A stretch of 64,000 nucleotides of DNA, taken from positions 248,001 through 312,000 of the forward strand of contig NZ_PQSP01000001.1 in assembly GCF_003991585.1 (NCBI RefSeq), read 5' to 3'. A program made the translations under genes and the position numbers. Numbering within the stretch: the stretch's first letter is position 1; each line of letters opens with the position of its first letter. The notes under the pieces are model-generated. The model ran no database searches, was not told the origin of the DNA, and worked only from the letters and a program-made list of their open reading frames with translations. Origin of the DNA: Saezia sanguinis (GTDB lineage Bacteria; Pseudomonadota; Gammaproteobacteria; Burkholderiales; Burkholderiaceae_C). This document shows, in pieces, positions 7,760-15,328 of this stretch.

Positions 7760-8401
7760 TCAGTTGCGACGGCGATTCGATGAACTACCACGGCTGTTTC
7801 TGGAAGAGGAGCGTGAAACCTGCGTTCCAGATGAACGACGGGATGCTTGTCCCTGACGAGGTTCCCGAGGCTCTTCTTCGTAGTGCTGATCGTCACCACG
7901 ACCATGGCCGGAATCGTTATCATTTCTCCTGTTGTCACTGTACTGAGGAATAGACAGGCGCTGATCATCTTCACGGTCTTCAGGACGAACCTTATAGATT
8001 TCTTCCTTATCAACACGAATCCAGTCGATATACATCAAATTGGACTGGAAGCTGACATCGTACTCGCCTGTGCGATCACCTTTTTGGTGCTCAAAAATGC
8101 TTGGCGTCATACCACGCATCAAAACACCCATAAGGATTTCACGTTTCTCGTCCAAGTCTTGCTCAAGATTCCAAAGTAGATTTTGTGCCTCTTCGCCAAT
8201 GACGTAACAACTGAAACGATGATAAAAGCGGCCTTTACTGGTGTTTTCAAGAACCTTGAGGTCACACACCATAAAGGTGCTATCACCTTTGGTGATTTCT
8301 TTAAAATCCTGCAGATAAGCCATAGCAGCAATACCTGCGGTGACCCAATGGTTTCGCTTTTTAGGCTGCTCGGATGAGTTTGAATTGCTTCTTCTGTTCA
8401 T
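7760..8401 (-). CDS. STY4534-type ICE replication-associated protein (DUF3577-like)
   Basis: 213 aa. The N-terminal two thirds is a folded domain (HWVTAGIAAMAYLQDFKEI, then STFMVCDLKVLE and RGMTPSIFEHQKGDRTGEYD). The C-terminal 60 residues are a disordered Arg/Ser/Asp tail. I recognise it as the DUF3577/STY4534 group, a conserved passenger of SPI-7-type ICEs; the biochemical role is unknown. ATG 8401 is preferred over TTG 8416 because the latter overlaps the GGAG SD. Confidence 0.72.
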   Translation of the reverse strand: MNRRSNSNSSEQPKKRNHWVTAGIAAMAYLQDFKEITKGDSTFMVCDLKVLENTSKGRFYHRFSCYVIGEEAQNLLWNLEQDLDEKREILMGVLMRGMTPSIFEHQKGDRTGEYDVSFQSNLMYIDWIRVDKEEIYKVRPEDREDDQRLSIPQYSDNRRNDNDSGHGRGDDQHYEEEPREPRQGQASRRSSGTQVSRSSSRNSRGSSSNRRRN

Positions 8402-8640
8402 AATATATATCTCCAATGATTAATAGCGGAGATACTTCACCCAAATGGGAGAAGATTATCTCCCGCAAGGGTTAAAAAAGGTCATGTGACCGCATAAGTA
8501 AAAATGACATCCTTCATCATTTCAGATGATCGTCCGCGTGTCGGATGCTGAGAACGGACTAGATGGATCAATGCAGATAAACATCTGTATCGCAGCCCTA
8601 ATGATCCTGGCTGCCTGGGCATGTTGCCGACTCAGCGGCG
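8402..8640 (-). ncRNA. Two-hairpin core leader plus SD leader, unit 3
   Basis: Minus strand: hairpin 1 GCCG...CGGC (8639-8626), linker AACATGCCCAG, hairpin 2 GCAGCC...GGCTGC (8614-8592). About 150 nt later come an ACCC/GGGT bracket around GGGAGA...TCTCCC and a hairpin ATCTCC...GGAGAT that buries the SD. Confidence 0.6.
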
Positions 8641-8716
8641 TTACATGTTTTTCATTGTTATTTAAAAACTTTGACTTATCCACTTAGAAAACGATATGGA
8701 CAAGAGCAGATTTCCA

Positions 8717-8748
8717 TAAAAAAAACCTCCCGGTGTGGCCGGGAGGTT
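8717..8748 (-). terminator. Intrinsic terminator of accessory unit 2
   Basis: Ten-pair stem AACCTCCCGG/CCGGGAGGTT with a 5-nt loop, followed on the minus strand by a run of T. It lies 34 bp after the 8782-9090 gene. Confidence 0.88.
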
Positions 8749-8781
8749 AGATTGCAACAGGAGTAAAAATATCATTCAGCT

Positions 8782-9090
8782 TTACTGGTGAGTTTTATCA
8801 GGATCATCAATGACGGGATGCAGCCAACCCAACTGATGAGCGGCCATAAGCACACGCTCATCCCACCAGTTGATTTTTTGATATTCTTCTTTGGTGATCA
8901 CGGCGAAGTGTTTTCCCTGTTCTTCGAACATCCCTTTGATGTTGGATGCCAGAGATACGTCACGCTCGTCGTAGGAACACACGGCTAAAAATTCATCATA
9001 GGTCGCAATAGCATGCGCCTGGCTAGGCTGAATACCGGGGTATGTACAAACAATGATACCGCGAGGATCAATTCTTGATTGTTTATTCAT
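8782..9090 (-). CDS. Small ICE accessory protein, paralogue of 6197-6508
   Basis: 102 aa, unknown. Two adjacent ATGs (9093, 9090) follow AAAGGAAAAC; 9090 gives the same SD spacing as its paralogue. Shared features with 6197-6508 are an early TYP/PYP block, a KEEYQ/KSDYQ segment and a terminal LGW-H motif. No signal peptide or membrane segment. It is the last gene of unit 2. Confidence 0.6.
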   Translation of the reverse strand: MNKQSRIDPRGIIVCTYPGIQPSQAHAIATYDEFLAVCSYDERDVSLASNIKGMFEEQGKHFAVITKEEYQKINWWDERVLMAAHQLGWLHPVIDDPDKTHQ

Positions 9091-9116
9091 CATGTTTTCC
9101 TTTGAGAAAATGGTGT

Positions 9117-9144
9117 ACAAAATGCCCCTGATATTGCAGGGGCA
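9117..9144 (-). terminator. Internal intrinsic terminator in unit 2
   Basis: Stem TGCCCCTG/CAGGGGCA with a 6-nt loop and TTTTG following on the minus strand. It lies between the 9191-9523 and 8782-9090 genes. Confidence 0.75.
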
Positions 9145-9190
9145 GTAATAGGTTTATCAAATATCAAAAGTGGATAAACCTTGCACAAGC

Positions 9191-9523
9191 CTATGCAGCG
9201 TTTCTATGCAAAAAGCGGTTCAAAACATCATCAACAAGCACCCCAAGTTTTTCAGAAGCCTTGCTGATGTCACGAGCTTCAAAAAGCGTTAAGACTTCAA
9301 AGACGCGAATGATCGTTTCTTTGATAAACTTCGTGTGATTGATGTCCTCAGGGTCATAAACACTGAGGAAGTAACCACGTTTGCGCATCTCGTCAAGCAG
9401 GATGTCGTTTTTGATATTTCGCAAATCAAGACCGACATTGGCAGGGAGAACAATTTTCATGTGTTCCCCGGTTTCTTCGCTCAACTGAGTTTCGATTAAT
9501 AAGATGGGTGAGCTATTATTCAT
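9191..9523 (-). CDS. Small ICE accessory protein, paralogue of 9611-9877
   Basis: 110 aa, unknown. Start ATG 9523. It resembles the neighbouring 88-aa protein: LLDEMRKRGYFLSVYDPED versus LIEEIRNRGYQVIADSPK, then an acidic helix and a C-terminal VLNRFL/ILTRVM helix. The fold looks alpha-helical and acidic, as in some anti-restriction or DNA-mimic proteins, but nothing specific supports that function. Confidence 0.6.
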   Translation of the reverse strand: MNNSSPILLIETQLSEETGEHMKIVLPANVGLDLRNIKNDILLDEMRKRGYFLSVYDPEDINHTKFIKETIIRVFEVLTLFEARDISKASEKLGVLVDDVLNRFLHRNAA

Positions 9524-9610
9524 AGTCGCAGTATCTTTCTTTGATATGGCAGATCGCTCATATCCGGTAGGATTAGAGCCATCCAGCCGGATTAATGAAT
9601 TTTTGATGAT

Positions 9611-9877
9611 TTAAAGAAAAGCCATAACTCGTGTCAAAATGGCTTTGACCAGTTTGATACCTTCGGGTCGGTTTTCTTCGGTCTTGAAAAGGTCAACAAT
9701 AGGCAATATGCATTCTGCTGCTGTTTGAATATATTCCGGATCATCGGGTTTTGGGCTATCAGCAATAACCTGATAGCCCCGGTTTCTGATTTCCTCAATG
9801 AGCGGTTCATCATCAAGTTTATTAAAAAATTCGCCAACGTCTATATAAACGTCTACGTTCATTTCAATTGAATCCAT
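9611..9877 (-). CDS. Small acidic ICE accessory protein, first gene of unit 2
   Basis: 88 aa, unknown. Start ATG 9877 follows AGGAGATTTC. It is a shorter paralogue of the 9191-9523 product (shared EIRNRGY/EMRKRGY block). Many Asp and Glu residues and no Cys except one. It follows the core leader directly. Confidence 0.6.
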   Translation of the reverse strand: MDSIEMNVDVYIDVGEFFNKLDDEPLIEEIRNRGYQVIADSPKPDDPEYIQTAAECILPIVDLFKTEENRPEGIKLVKAILTRVMAFL

Positions 9878-10031
9878 GAAATCTCCTAAAAATTAATGGA
9901 GCGCAGCACCCATCGGGGCTTTGCCCCAAAGGGTTAAAAAATTGTTTGATAGAAAATGATCAATCAGCCTGTTGCTGATCGCAGCCCTGATGATCTCGAC
10001 TGCCTGGGAGTGTTGCCGACCACGGTCAGCA
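9878..10031 (-). ncRNA. Two-hairpin core leader plus SD leader, unit 2
   Basis: Minus strand: hairpin 1 GCTGACC-GT-GGTCGGC (10030-10015), linker AACACTCCCAG, hairpin 2 GCAGTC...GGCTGC (10003-9981, with a U-G pair). It continues with an ACCC/GGGT bracket around GGGGC-AAA-GCCCC, then CTCC...GGAG pairing over the SD. Confidence 0.6.
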
Positions 10032-10109
10032 CAACTGGTTTCATCTTCATGTAATTGAGTATGGATTTGGAGCAATAAGCAAAATGCAGCGGTGCAGTTT
10101 TCAGGAACA

Positions 10110-10135
10110 GAAAAAGCCCTTCAAAAGAAGGGCTT
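10110..10135 (-). terminator. Intrinsic terminator of accessory unit 1
   Basis: Nine-pair stem AAGCCCTTC/GAAGGGCTT with a 4-nt loop and a T-rich tail on the minus strand, 16 bp after the 10151-10441 gene. Confidence 0.87.
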
Positions 10136-10150
10136 GGTGATATGTTTGTA

Positions 10151-10441
10151 TTACACCTCATCTATCCAGGCGATCCATACATCCTCCTGGTAAGCAAGTA
10201 TCTTTTGCCTGATTTTTCCTTGATCAAGATAAGAAACAGAAAGCTGTTTTTTCTCAGTGTTGTAATCAATTTTTAAAACTTCGGCAAAGGAGCCTGGGAG
10301 CGCTTCAAAAAAAGTGCCTGCTGTCAAATTGATGGCCATAGTCAAGGATTTGTTGAGAAGGTAAGATTTACCATCTTGCTCAAATTCCGAGGTGTGGCGG
10401 GTATATTTAGCGATGGATTTAATATCATTGATATTGATCAT
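10151..10441 (-). CDS. Small ICE accessory protein, unit 1
   Basis: 96 aa, unknown. Start ATG 10441 follows AGGAGAATTTAA. Beta-rich appearance (LKIDYNTEKKQLSVSYLD) and a Trp-containing end. No signal peptide or membrane segment; no family recognised. Confidence 0.55.
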   Translation of the reverse strand: MININDIKSIAKYTRHTSEFEQDGKSYLLNKSLTMAINLTAGTFFEALPGSFAEVLKIDYNTEKKQLSVSYLDQGKIRQKILAYQEDVWIAWIDEV

Positions 10442-10471
10442 TTAAATTCTCCTGTTAGTGTTAAATATTGT

Positions 10472-10498
10472 GAAAAATGGCTCCCGAAAAGGAGCCAT
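10472..10498 (-). terminator. Internal intrinsic terminator in unit 1
   Basis: Eight-pair stem ATGGCTCC/GGAGCCAT followed on the minus strand by TTTTTC. It separates the 10554-11255 gene from 10151-10441. Confidence 0.8.
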
Positions 10499-10553
10499 GG
10501 CTTAGTAAGCAGCCAAACACTTGTCAAGTGGAGTGCAAAAGTGCACCACAAAC

Positions 10554-11255
10554 TTATGTTTGATGGCTTTTATTGCAGTTGCTTTTTTCATCAGCTTGTA
10601 AAAGGTCTGCCAGACTCTTTTGAATAAGCATGCGATTTTCCGAGTTGTGAATGCCGCGCAAAATGCCCTGGATTTCGTTAAAGAGTTCCTGTGCTGCGCT
10701 TTCCGGTTTGTTTTGACATACGGCTGTGTGCAGGCATGTACCAAGATCTACCACCTGTTGTGTGTCAAATTCACAGGTGAGTTCGTGGCTGATGAATTTA
10801 CCCATGCCATTGAATTCACCAGCTCGAACTTTGTCGCTGAACCAGTATTCATGGTATTGGATACTTTCAATGCTGTGGCCGTCATCAAAAAGTGAAGCAA
10901 GCCTGAATAAAATATCGAGTTCTGGTGTACCGGTGAACGAATAGGTTTTAAGTTTTTGCACACCTGGGTCGTCGTTGGTTTTATTAAAATGCCTGGCAAG
11001 AGATGCCAGAAAGCCGCTAGTTGAGTTATCAGTGTTTTGTGACATATCCACATGACGATCCTCAGCTAACGCTTTTAAACCTGCCAAAACCTCATCCCAA
11101 TCCGGCAGATGTTCATCGGAAATAAATGTGATGCAAGCAGCACTTTCCGACTCATCAAAAGGGCCGATCCTGTATGTTTTGAAGAGTGCATTGATAACCG
11201 GCGTAACTTTATTTAGAACAATAACACCATGTCCTGTGATGTAATAATTTGCCAT
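10554..11255 (-). CDS. ICE accessory protein, first gene of unit 1
   Basis: 233 aa, not recognised. ATG 11255 follows AGGAGCCAAT. The N-terminus (MANYYITGHGVIVLNKVTPV) is beta-like, the middle is acidic, and a long helical C-terminal part follows (AAQELFNEIQGILRGIHNSE). No membrane segment, signal peptide or catalytic motif is visible. It directly follows the first core leader of the accessory block. Confidence 0.58.
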   Translation of the reverse strand: MANYYITGHGVIVLNKVTPVINALFKTYRIGPFDESESAACITFISDEHLPDWDEVLAGLKALAEDRHVDMSQNTDNSTSGFLASLARHFNKTNDDPGVQKLKTYSFTGTPELDILFRLASLFDDGHSIESIQYHEYWFSDKVRAGEFNGMGKFISHELTCEFDTQQVVDLGTCLHTAVCQNKPESAAQELFNEIQGILRGIHNSENRMLIQKSLADLLQADEKSNCNKSHQT

Positions 11256-11401
11256 ATTGGCTCCTAAAATGCGTACTGACTCACCAGCCCTTGCGGATTG
11301 GTGCTTTTGCAGTGGTTGATAAAAAATGAGCAGCCCAAATGTCTCGGACCGCAGCCTTAAAGGTCTTGGCTGCCTGGGATGTCGCTGGTCAACAACCAGC
11401 A
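11256..11401 (-). ncRNA. Two-hairpin core leader, unit 1
   Basis: Minus strand: hairpin 1 GCTGGT...ACCAGC (11400-11384), linker GACATCCCAG, hairpin 2 GCAGCC...GGCTGC (11373-11351). Hairpin 1 has changed two pairs relative to the 6078 copy (AC/GT to GT/AC) and stays paired. The CCC/GGG bracket seen in other leaders is poorly kept here. Confidence 0.6.
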
Positions 11402-11512
11402 GAGCATGGTTGTATTTTTAGGAATGTTGTTGGTATGCAGGCTATAAAAGCAGAATTGCTCCTTGATGCATTGATAAAATATGGAGCTATTTTGGTATAA
11501 GAGGAGGTGACA

Positions 11513-12298
11513 ATGAATAATGACGAAAGCAGTCAAACTAACATCAGCAAATTCACGGGGGTATTTGGTCTTATAGAAAAGCTGTGGGATATCACTTGGT
11601 CATTGAGAGTTTTTATTATTGTTTTGTATGTAGATATCGTGCTGATGCTGCATAACCGAGTGGGGTTGATGGGGTGGGAGGAGACTAAACTATTTTTTAC
11701 GCAAAATCCTGGTTATGCTATCGCGTGGTTTTCTGTATTAGGACTTTTTGTTTCGATTCTTATACCCAGTATCGAATTTGTTTTTAGGCGTGTCTGTGAA
11801 AAATTATTTTGGAATCATATTTATGGATTTCATCGTGGTGAAAGACGATCCGGTGAGGCACTCTACAGTGATGTGCTGGAGTTTGCAACGCGTTCGGGGG
11901 ATAAGGTTTTACTTGATAGTTGTAAGGATCATGAACGCAATAGTGAGCTTCTTGCGCATAAAGGTTCTCAAATAGCATGGCTTACTGTTGCAACAGCGAT
12001 TTTAGTTGCAGCAGATATCGGTATCCCATTTATTAATTATTCGGACCAATCCATTCTTTATCATTTTGGTCAAATGGTTGGTTGGTGGGGTGGTGGGGTT
12101 GTCCTCCTGTTTTATATAGGATGCTGGTATGTACTGTGTTTTGCGTGGCAACTGATGGATTCCAATCCATGGATTTTGTATCCTCCAATGGCAGACGAAA
12201 TAGTTGCAAAAGAAAAAAAGCAAAAGCACCTTCAAGATGAATTGATACAACCTCCATTGAGAAAATATAGGATACACCAAACAGATGGAAAACGGTAA
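11513..12298 (+). CDS. Integral membrane protein, opposite strand to the ICE operons
   Basis: 261 aa, function unknown. ATG 11513 follows GAGGAGGTGACA; the frame also holds a GTG at 11507 inside that SD. Four transmembrane segments are apparent (about residues 25-45, 62-85, 145-163 and 175-200), with a charged loop between the second and third (FHRGERRSGEALYSDVLEFA). It is the only plus-strand gene among the ICE backbone genes, inserted between topB and the accessory units, and is AT-rich, so it may be a later acquisition. Confidence 0.62.
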   Translation: MNNDESSQTNISKFTGVFGLIEKLWDITWSLRVFIIVLYVDIVLMLHNRVGLMGWEETKLFFTQNPGYAIAWFSVLGLFVSILIPSIEFVFRRVCEKLFWNHIYGFHRGERRSGEALYSDVLEFATRSGDKVLLDSCKDHERNSELLAHKGSQIAWLTVATAILVAADIGIPFINYSDQSILYHFGQMVGWWGGGVVLLFYIGCWYVLCFAWQLMDSNPWILYPPMADEIVAKEKKQKHLQDELIQPPLRKYRIHQTDGKR

Positions 12299-12311
12299 CG
12301 TCTATCAGGAC

Positions 12312-12340
12312 GAAAAAAAGCCGGGTACACCCGGCTTTGA
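12312..12340. terminator. Bidirectional terminator between convergent units
   Basis: Perfect ten-pair stem AAAGCCGGGT/ACCCGGCTTT with a 2-nt loop. The minus-strand side is followed by seven T, so it is best suited to end minus-strand transcription coming from topB; it also lies 14 bp after the plus-strand membrane-protein gene. Confidence 0.85.
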
Positions 12341-12702
12341 ATAATTAACCACATATGGACCGTTTGATGGAATCGGTCGTCGGTAGAACCTATCCTCATT
12401 CAGCTCTCATCAGGCTTTTATCGTGGTTTAAGCCTGTAACTGCAGGCGGGCATCCGCTCACAAATGGAACCCGATTGTTTCGCCAGCGGGTACTGGCCCT
12501 GATTACTTGCAACCCTGATGGGTTTCCGGGTACCTCACTGGACAGTAAAGCACCAGGAAACCCGTCAAGGGCGCACAACTAAAAAATAAATGCTTTTCAG
12601 CAGTGAATTAAACTCCTTCCTGCTGCCATGTTGGTATAGGCAGTCGCGCACCAAAGCGGAAGGTGGAAGTGCGCTGGCATGTCCCCAACAGGGGGCAAAA
12701 TC
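12341..12702 (-). ncRNA. Candidate structured RNA or 3' UTR after topB
   Basis: About 360 bp with no credible gene between the topB stop and a minus-strand terminator. It is rich in inverted repeats. The largest pairs TGATGGGTTTCC (12516-12527) with GGAAACCCGTCA (12556-12567), eleven Watson-Crick pairs plus one wobble. A GCGCAC/GTGCGC pair and a CAGCAG/CTGCTG pair lie in the topB-proximal 100 bp. Small open frames here have no SD-plus-ATG arrangement. RNA identity is inference. Confidence 0.4.
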
Positions 12703-14709
12703 TTATGAGCCAGCTGTTTTTGGGAAACGACTCGGACTCTTTTGACGCTTGCTTGATTTTTGACCATCAATGGGCATTGAGCCAGAACAATTAGGATATT
12801 GCGAGCATGAGTAAAAATCGCCGTTCCTGCCTTTTCTCCTGCGCATCGCGGATTTGCACAACGGGCAGGCTGGACTATCGGGCAATTTGATTGACAGGCT
12901 GGAGGCTGCATATTGTTTGACCAGTTGGTCAATCCATGCACTTTGTTTGGCAATGAAGGCTTCTGAGGTCATCTGGCCTTGTTCTATGCTGTTAAGTGCT
13001 TGCTCCCATACTGCGGTCAGGCCGGGGTCGGCGATAGCTTGGGGAATCGCATCAATCAGTGTGAATGCCGCATCTGAGGCTCGTACAGAGCGTCCCTTGG
13101 CGACTAAATAACCTCGGGCCAGCAGACCCTTGATGATGCCTGCACGCGTGGCTTCTGTGCCGATTCCGGTAGTTTCTTTCAGTATTTGCTTCAAACGCGG
13201 ATCACTCACGTACTTTGCTACACCTTTCATTGCCTTGACCAGTTCTCCTTGCGTGAAAGGCTTGGGTGGCATGGTTTTGAGTGATTTCAACTCGGTGCCG
13301 GTGACTATACACTGCATGTTTTGAGATAATGCAGGTAAGACCTGAGAAACCGCAGCCTGATCTTCGTTGTCCTGATCCACCAGGACGCTGCGCCAGCCCA
13401 TCACCACAATCTGTTTCCCGCTGGCACGCAAAGAATGTCCTGCACAGTCAAATTCAGCCACAGTGCGGTCATATTCATGATTGGCTAAAAACTGTGCCAG
13501 ATAATGCGAGCGGATCAGCTTGTAGACGGTTAGCTCCTTGTCGTTCAATGCAGACAGGTTGATTGGCTCCATTGTCGGAATAATTCCATGGTGGGCGGTG
13601 ATTTTCTCATCGTTCCATGCGCGGGAGCGGATTGACAGATCCAGCTTATCCAGCAATGTCTGGATAGAGGGGTCGGTTTTGACAATGGCCTGCATGACTG
13701 CAGGTACCTCGGCAAGCATTGATTGCGGCAGGTAGCCACAGTCGGTACGCGGATAGGTAGTGGCCTTGTGTTTTTCATACAGGCTTTGCGCAATATCGAG
13801 CGTTTCCTGTACATCCAGTCCAAGTTGTTTCGAACAAACTTCTTGCAGCGTACCAAGGTCAAACAGCAGCGGTGGTCCTTCACGCAAGCGCTCGGTTTGG
13901 ACATTCTTCACAATAGCATGTGATGCAGATTTGATGGCATGTTCAGCTGCCTGTGCAACAGTCTGCTGAATGCATCTGCCAGCTTCGTCTGTGCAACCAG
14001 TCTGGGGTAACCATTGTGCGATAAAGCGTTGATTACTGGCTGACAGACCAACATCCACCGTCCAAAATGGTACCGGCACAAAATTGCTGATCTCACGGTC
14101 ACGCCGTACCACCAGTGCTAGAGTCGGGGTCTGTACCCGTCCCACTGACAACACACCGTGATAACCAGCATTTTTACCCAGTAATGTAAACAGGCGACTC
14201 AAATTCATACCAATAATCCAGTCAGCCCGGGAGCGGGTTAGTGCTGAATAGTACAGTGGCAGCGTTTCATTACCCGGTTTGAGTGAGGCAAGCGCTGTGC
14301 GGATTGAAGATTCATTTAAAGCAGATAACCATAGACGTTTTATGGGACCACGGTATCCGCAAAAGTCGACAATTTCCCGGCCAATCATTTCGCCTTCACG
14401 GTCAGCGTCGGTTGCAATTACCAGCTCTGTGGTTTTTTGCAGCAATTTTTTGATGACATTGAACTGTTTGGAAACAGCAGGTTTGACTTCAACCTTCCAT
14501 GCAGCAGGGAGGATAGGTAAATGTTCCAGTGCCCATTTCTTGAATGCCGGATCGTAGGCTTCGGGAGGCGCGGTTTCAAGCAGGTGTCCAATACACCAGG
14601 TGACCGTAACGCCATGACCGGCAATGAAACCTTCACCTCGTTGGGTTGCACCAAGGACCTTTGCAATATCTTTGCCTTGTGAGGGTTTTTCACATAAAAA
14701 TAAACGCAC
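12703..14709 (-). CDS. topB: DNA topoisomerase III
   Basis: Type IA topoisomerase that relaxes and decatenates DNA, here the ICE copy. The TOPRIM domain starts at RLFLCEKPSQGKDIAKVLG and holds the metal motif DADREGEMIGRE (about residue 100). The catalytic tyrosine lies in TTYPRTDCGYLP. One C-terminal zinc-finger-like block (CPLC...CSQYPNC) is present. I prefer GTG 14709, preceded by AAGGAACAG and matching the usual family start; a TTG at 14760 would add 17 residues. Length 668 aa fits ICE TopB proteins. Position after ssb is standard for this ICE group. Confidence 0.93.
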   Translation of the reverse strand: MRLFLCEKPSQGKDIAKVLGATQRGEGFIAGHGVTVTWCIGHLLETAPPEAYDPAFKKWALEHLPILPAAWKVEVKPAVSKQFNVIKKLLQKTTELVIATDADREGEMIGREIVDFCGYRGPIKRLWLSALNESSIRTALASLKPGNETLPLYYSALTRSRADWIIGMNLSRLFTLLGKNAGYHGVLSVGRVQTPTLALVVRRDREISNFVPVPFWTVDVGLSASNQRFIAQWLPQTGCTDEAGRCIQQTVAQAAEHAIKSASHAIVKNVQTERLREGPPLLFDLGTLQEVCSKQLGLDVQETLDIAQSLYEKHKATTYPRTDCGYLPQSMLAEVPAVMQAIVKTDPSIQTLLDKLDLSIRSRAWNDEKITAHHGIIPTMEPINLSALNDKELTVYKLIRSHYLAQFLANHEYDRTVAEFDCAGHSLRASGKQIVVMGWRSVLVDQDNEDQAAVSQVLPALSQNMQCIVTGTELKSLKTMPPKPFTQGELVKAMKGVAKYVSDPRLKQILKETTGIGTEATRAGIIKGLLARGYLVAKGRSVRASDAAFTLIDAIPQAIADPGLTAVWEQALNSIEQGQMTSEAFIAKQSAWIDQLVKQYAASSLSIKLPDSPACPLCKSAMRRRKGRNGDFYSCSQYPNCSGSMPIDGQKSSKRQKSPSRFPKTAGS

Positions 14710-14825
14710 TACCTGTTCCTTATCGAGTTCGCTAAAACCCAAGGATGGCAGAGTGCTCAATTAAATAGCAAAACTAATCGAAATCACTCAGGGCAGTATT
14801 TAGTGCTGCCTAGATGAGATGAACA

Positions 14826-14860
14826 AACAAAAAGTGGATGTGTTGTCGCCACATCCACTT
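14826..14860 (-). terminator. Intrinsic terminator after ssb
   Basis: Eleven-pair stem AAGTGGATGTG/CACATCCACTT followed on the minus strand by TTTTTGTTTG. It separates ssb from topB, so topB probably has its own promoter or relies on read-through. Confidence 0.85.
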
Positions 14861-14897
14861 ATGAAAGAACCGGCAACGAATTGTCGGTTATGGTGGG

Positions 14898-15305
14898 CTA
14901 TTCATCTGCTGGCGCTTCAGGCAAGTTTTCTCCTCCTTTGGGTTCAATGGCAATACTCAGCACACGATGTGGAAGTATTCCGATACTGCGGGCTTCGACC
15001 TTAAAGGTGACTTGTTTTTCACCTTCAGCGTTTTCCCATTCCTGACAAATCATTCGCCCGTGTACAATCACACGCATGCCTTTTTGATACAGATCTACCC
15101 AATGCTCGGCATTGGCATTCCAGATTTCCACAGGTGCCCAAAAACCTCCCCGGTCCTGATATTCATCCTTGCCTTTCACAGGAACAGGGTTGTCGAAGCG
15201 GACATTGAGTTTCAACAACCGGCGTGGCTCATCATTGCCATTCGGGAATTCGTGAAACTGCGGCTCGGAGCCGATATTACCTTCGCCAATAAAAAGAGTG
15301 CTCAT
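14898..15305 (-). CDS. ssb: Single-stranded DNA-binding protein (ICE type)
   Basis: 135 aa OB-fold SSB that would coat transferred or replicating strands. ATG 15305 follows GAGGAAACC. The STLFIGEGNIGSEPQ start, WAPVEIWNANAEHW and KGMRVIVHGRM segments are the SSB core. The C-terminus ends in PADE rather than the canonical DDDIPF peptide, as often in ICE SSBs, so interaction with host SSB-binding enzymes may differ. Confidence 0.88.
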   Translation of the reverse strand: MSTLFIGEGNIGSEPQFHEFPNGNDEPRRLLKLNVRFDNPVPVKGKDEYQDRGGFWAPVEIWNANAEHWVDLYQKGMRVIVHGRMICQEWENAEGEKQVTFKVEARSIGILPHRVLSIAIEPKGGENLPEAPADE

Positions 15306-15328
15306 AGTTGGTTTCCTCATAGTTTAAG

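Noticed and set aside
8670..9180. Further DnaA-like boxes near 8672 and 9172 (TTATCCACT)
   Set aside because: Each has a mismatch at the last base, and they are isolated.
12597..12953. 118-codon minus-strand frame overlapping the topB 3' end
   Set aside because: It overlaps the conserved zinc-finger end of topB in another frame and has no SD.
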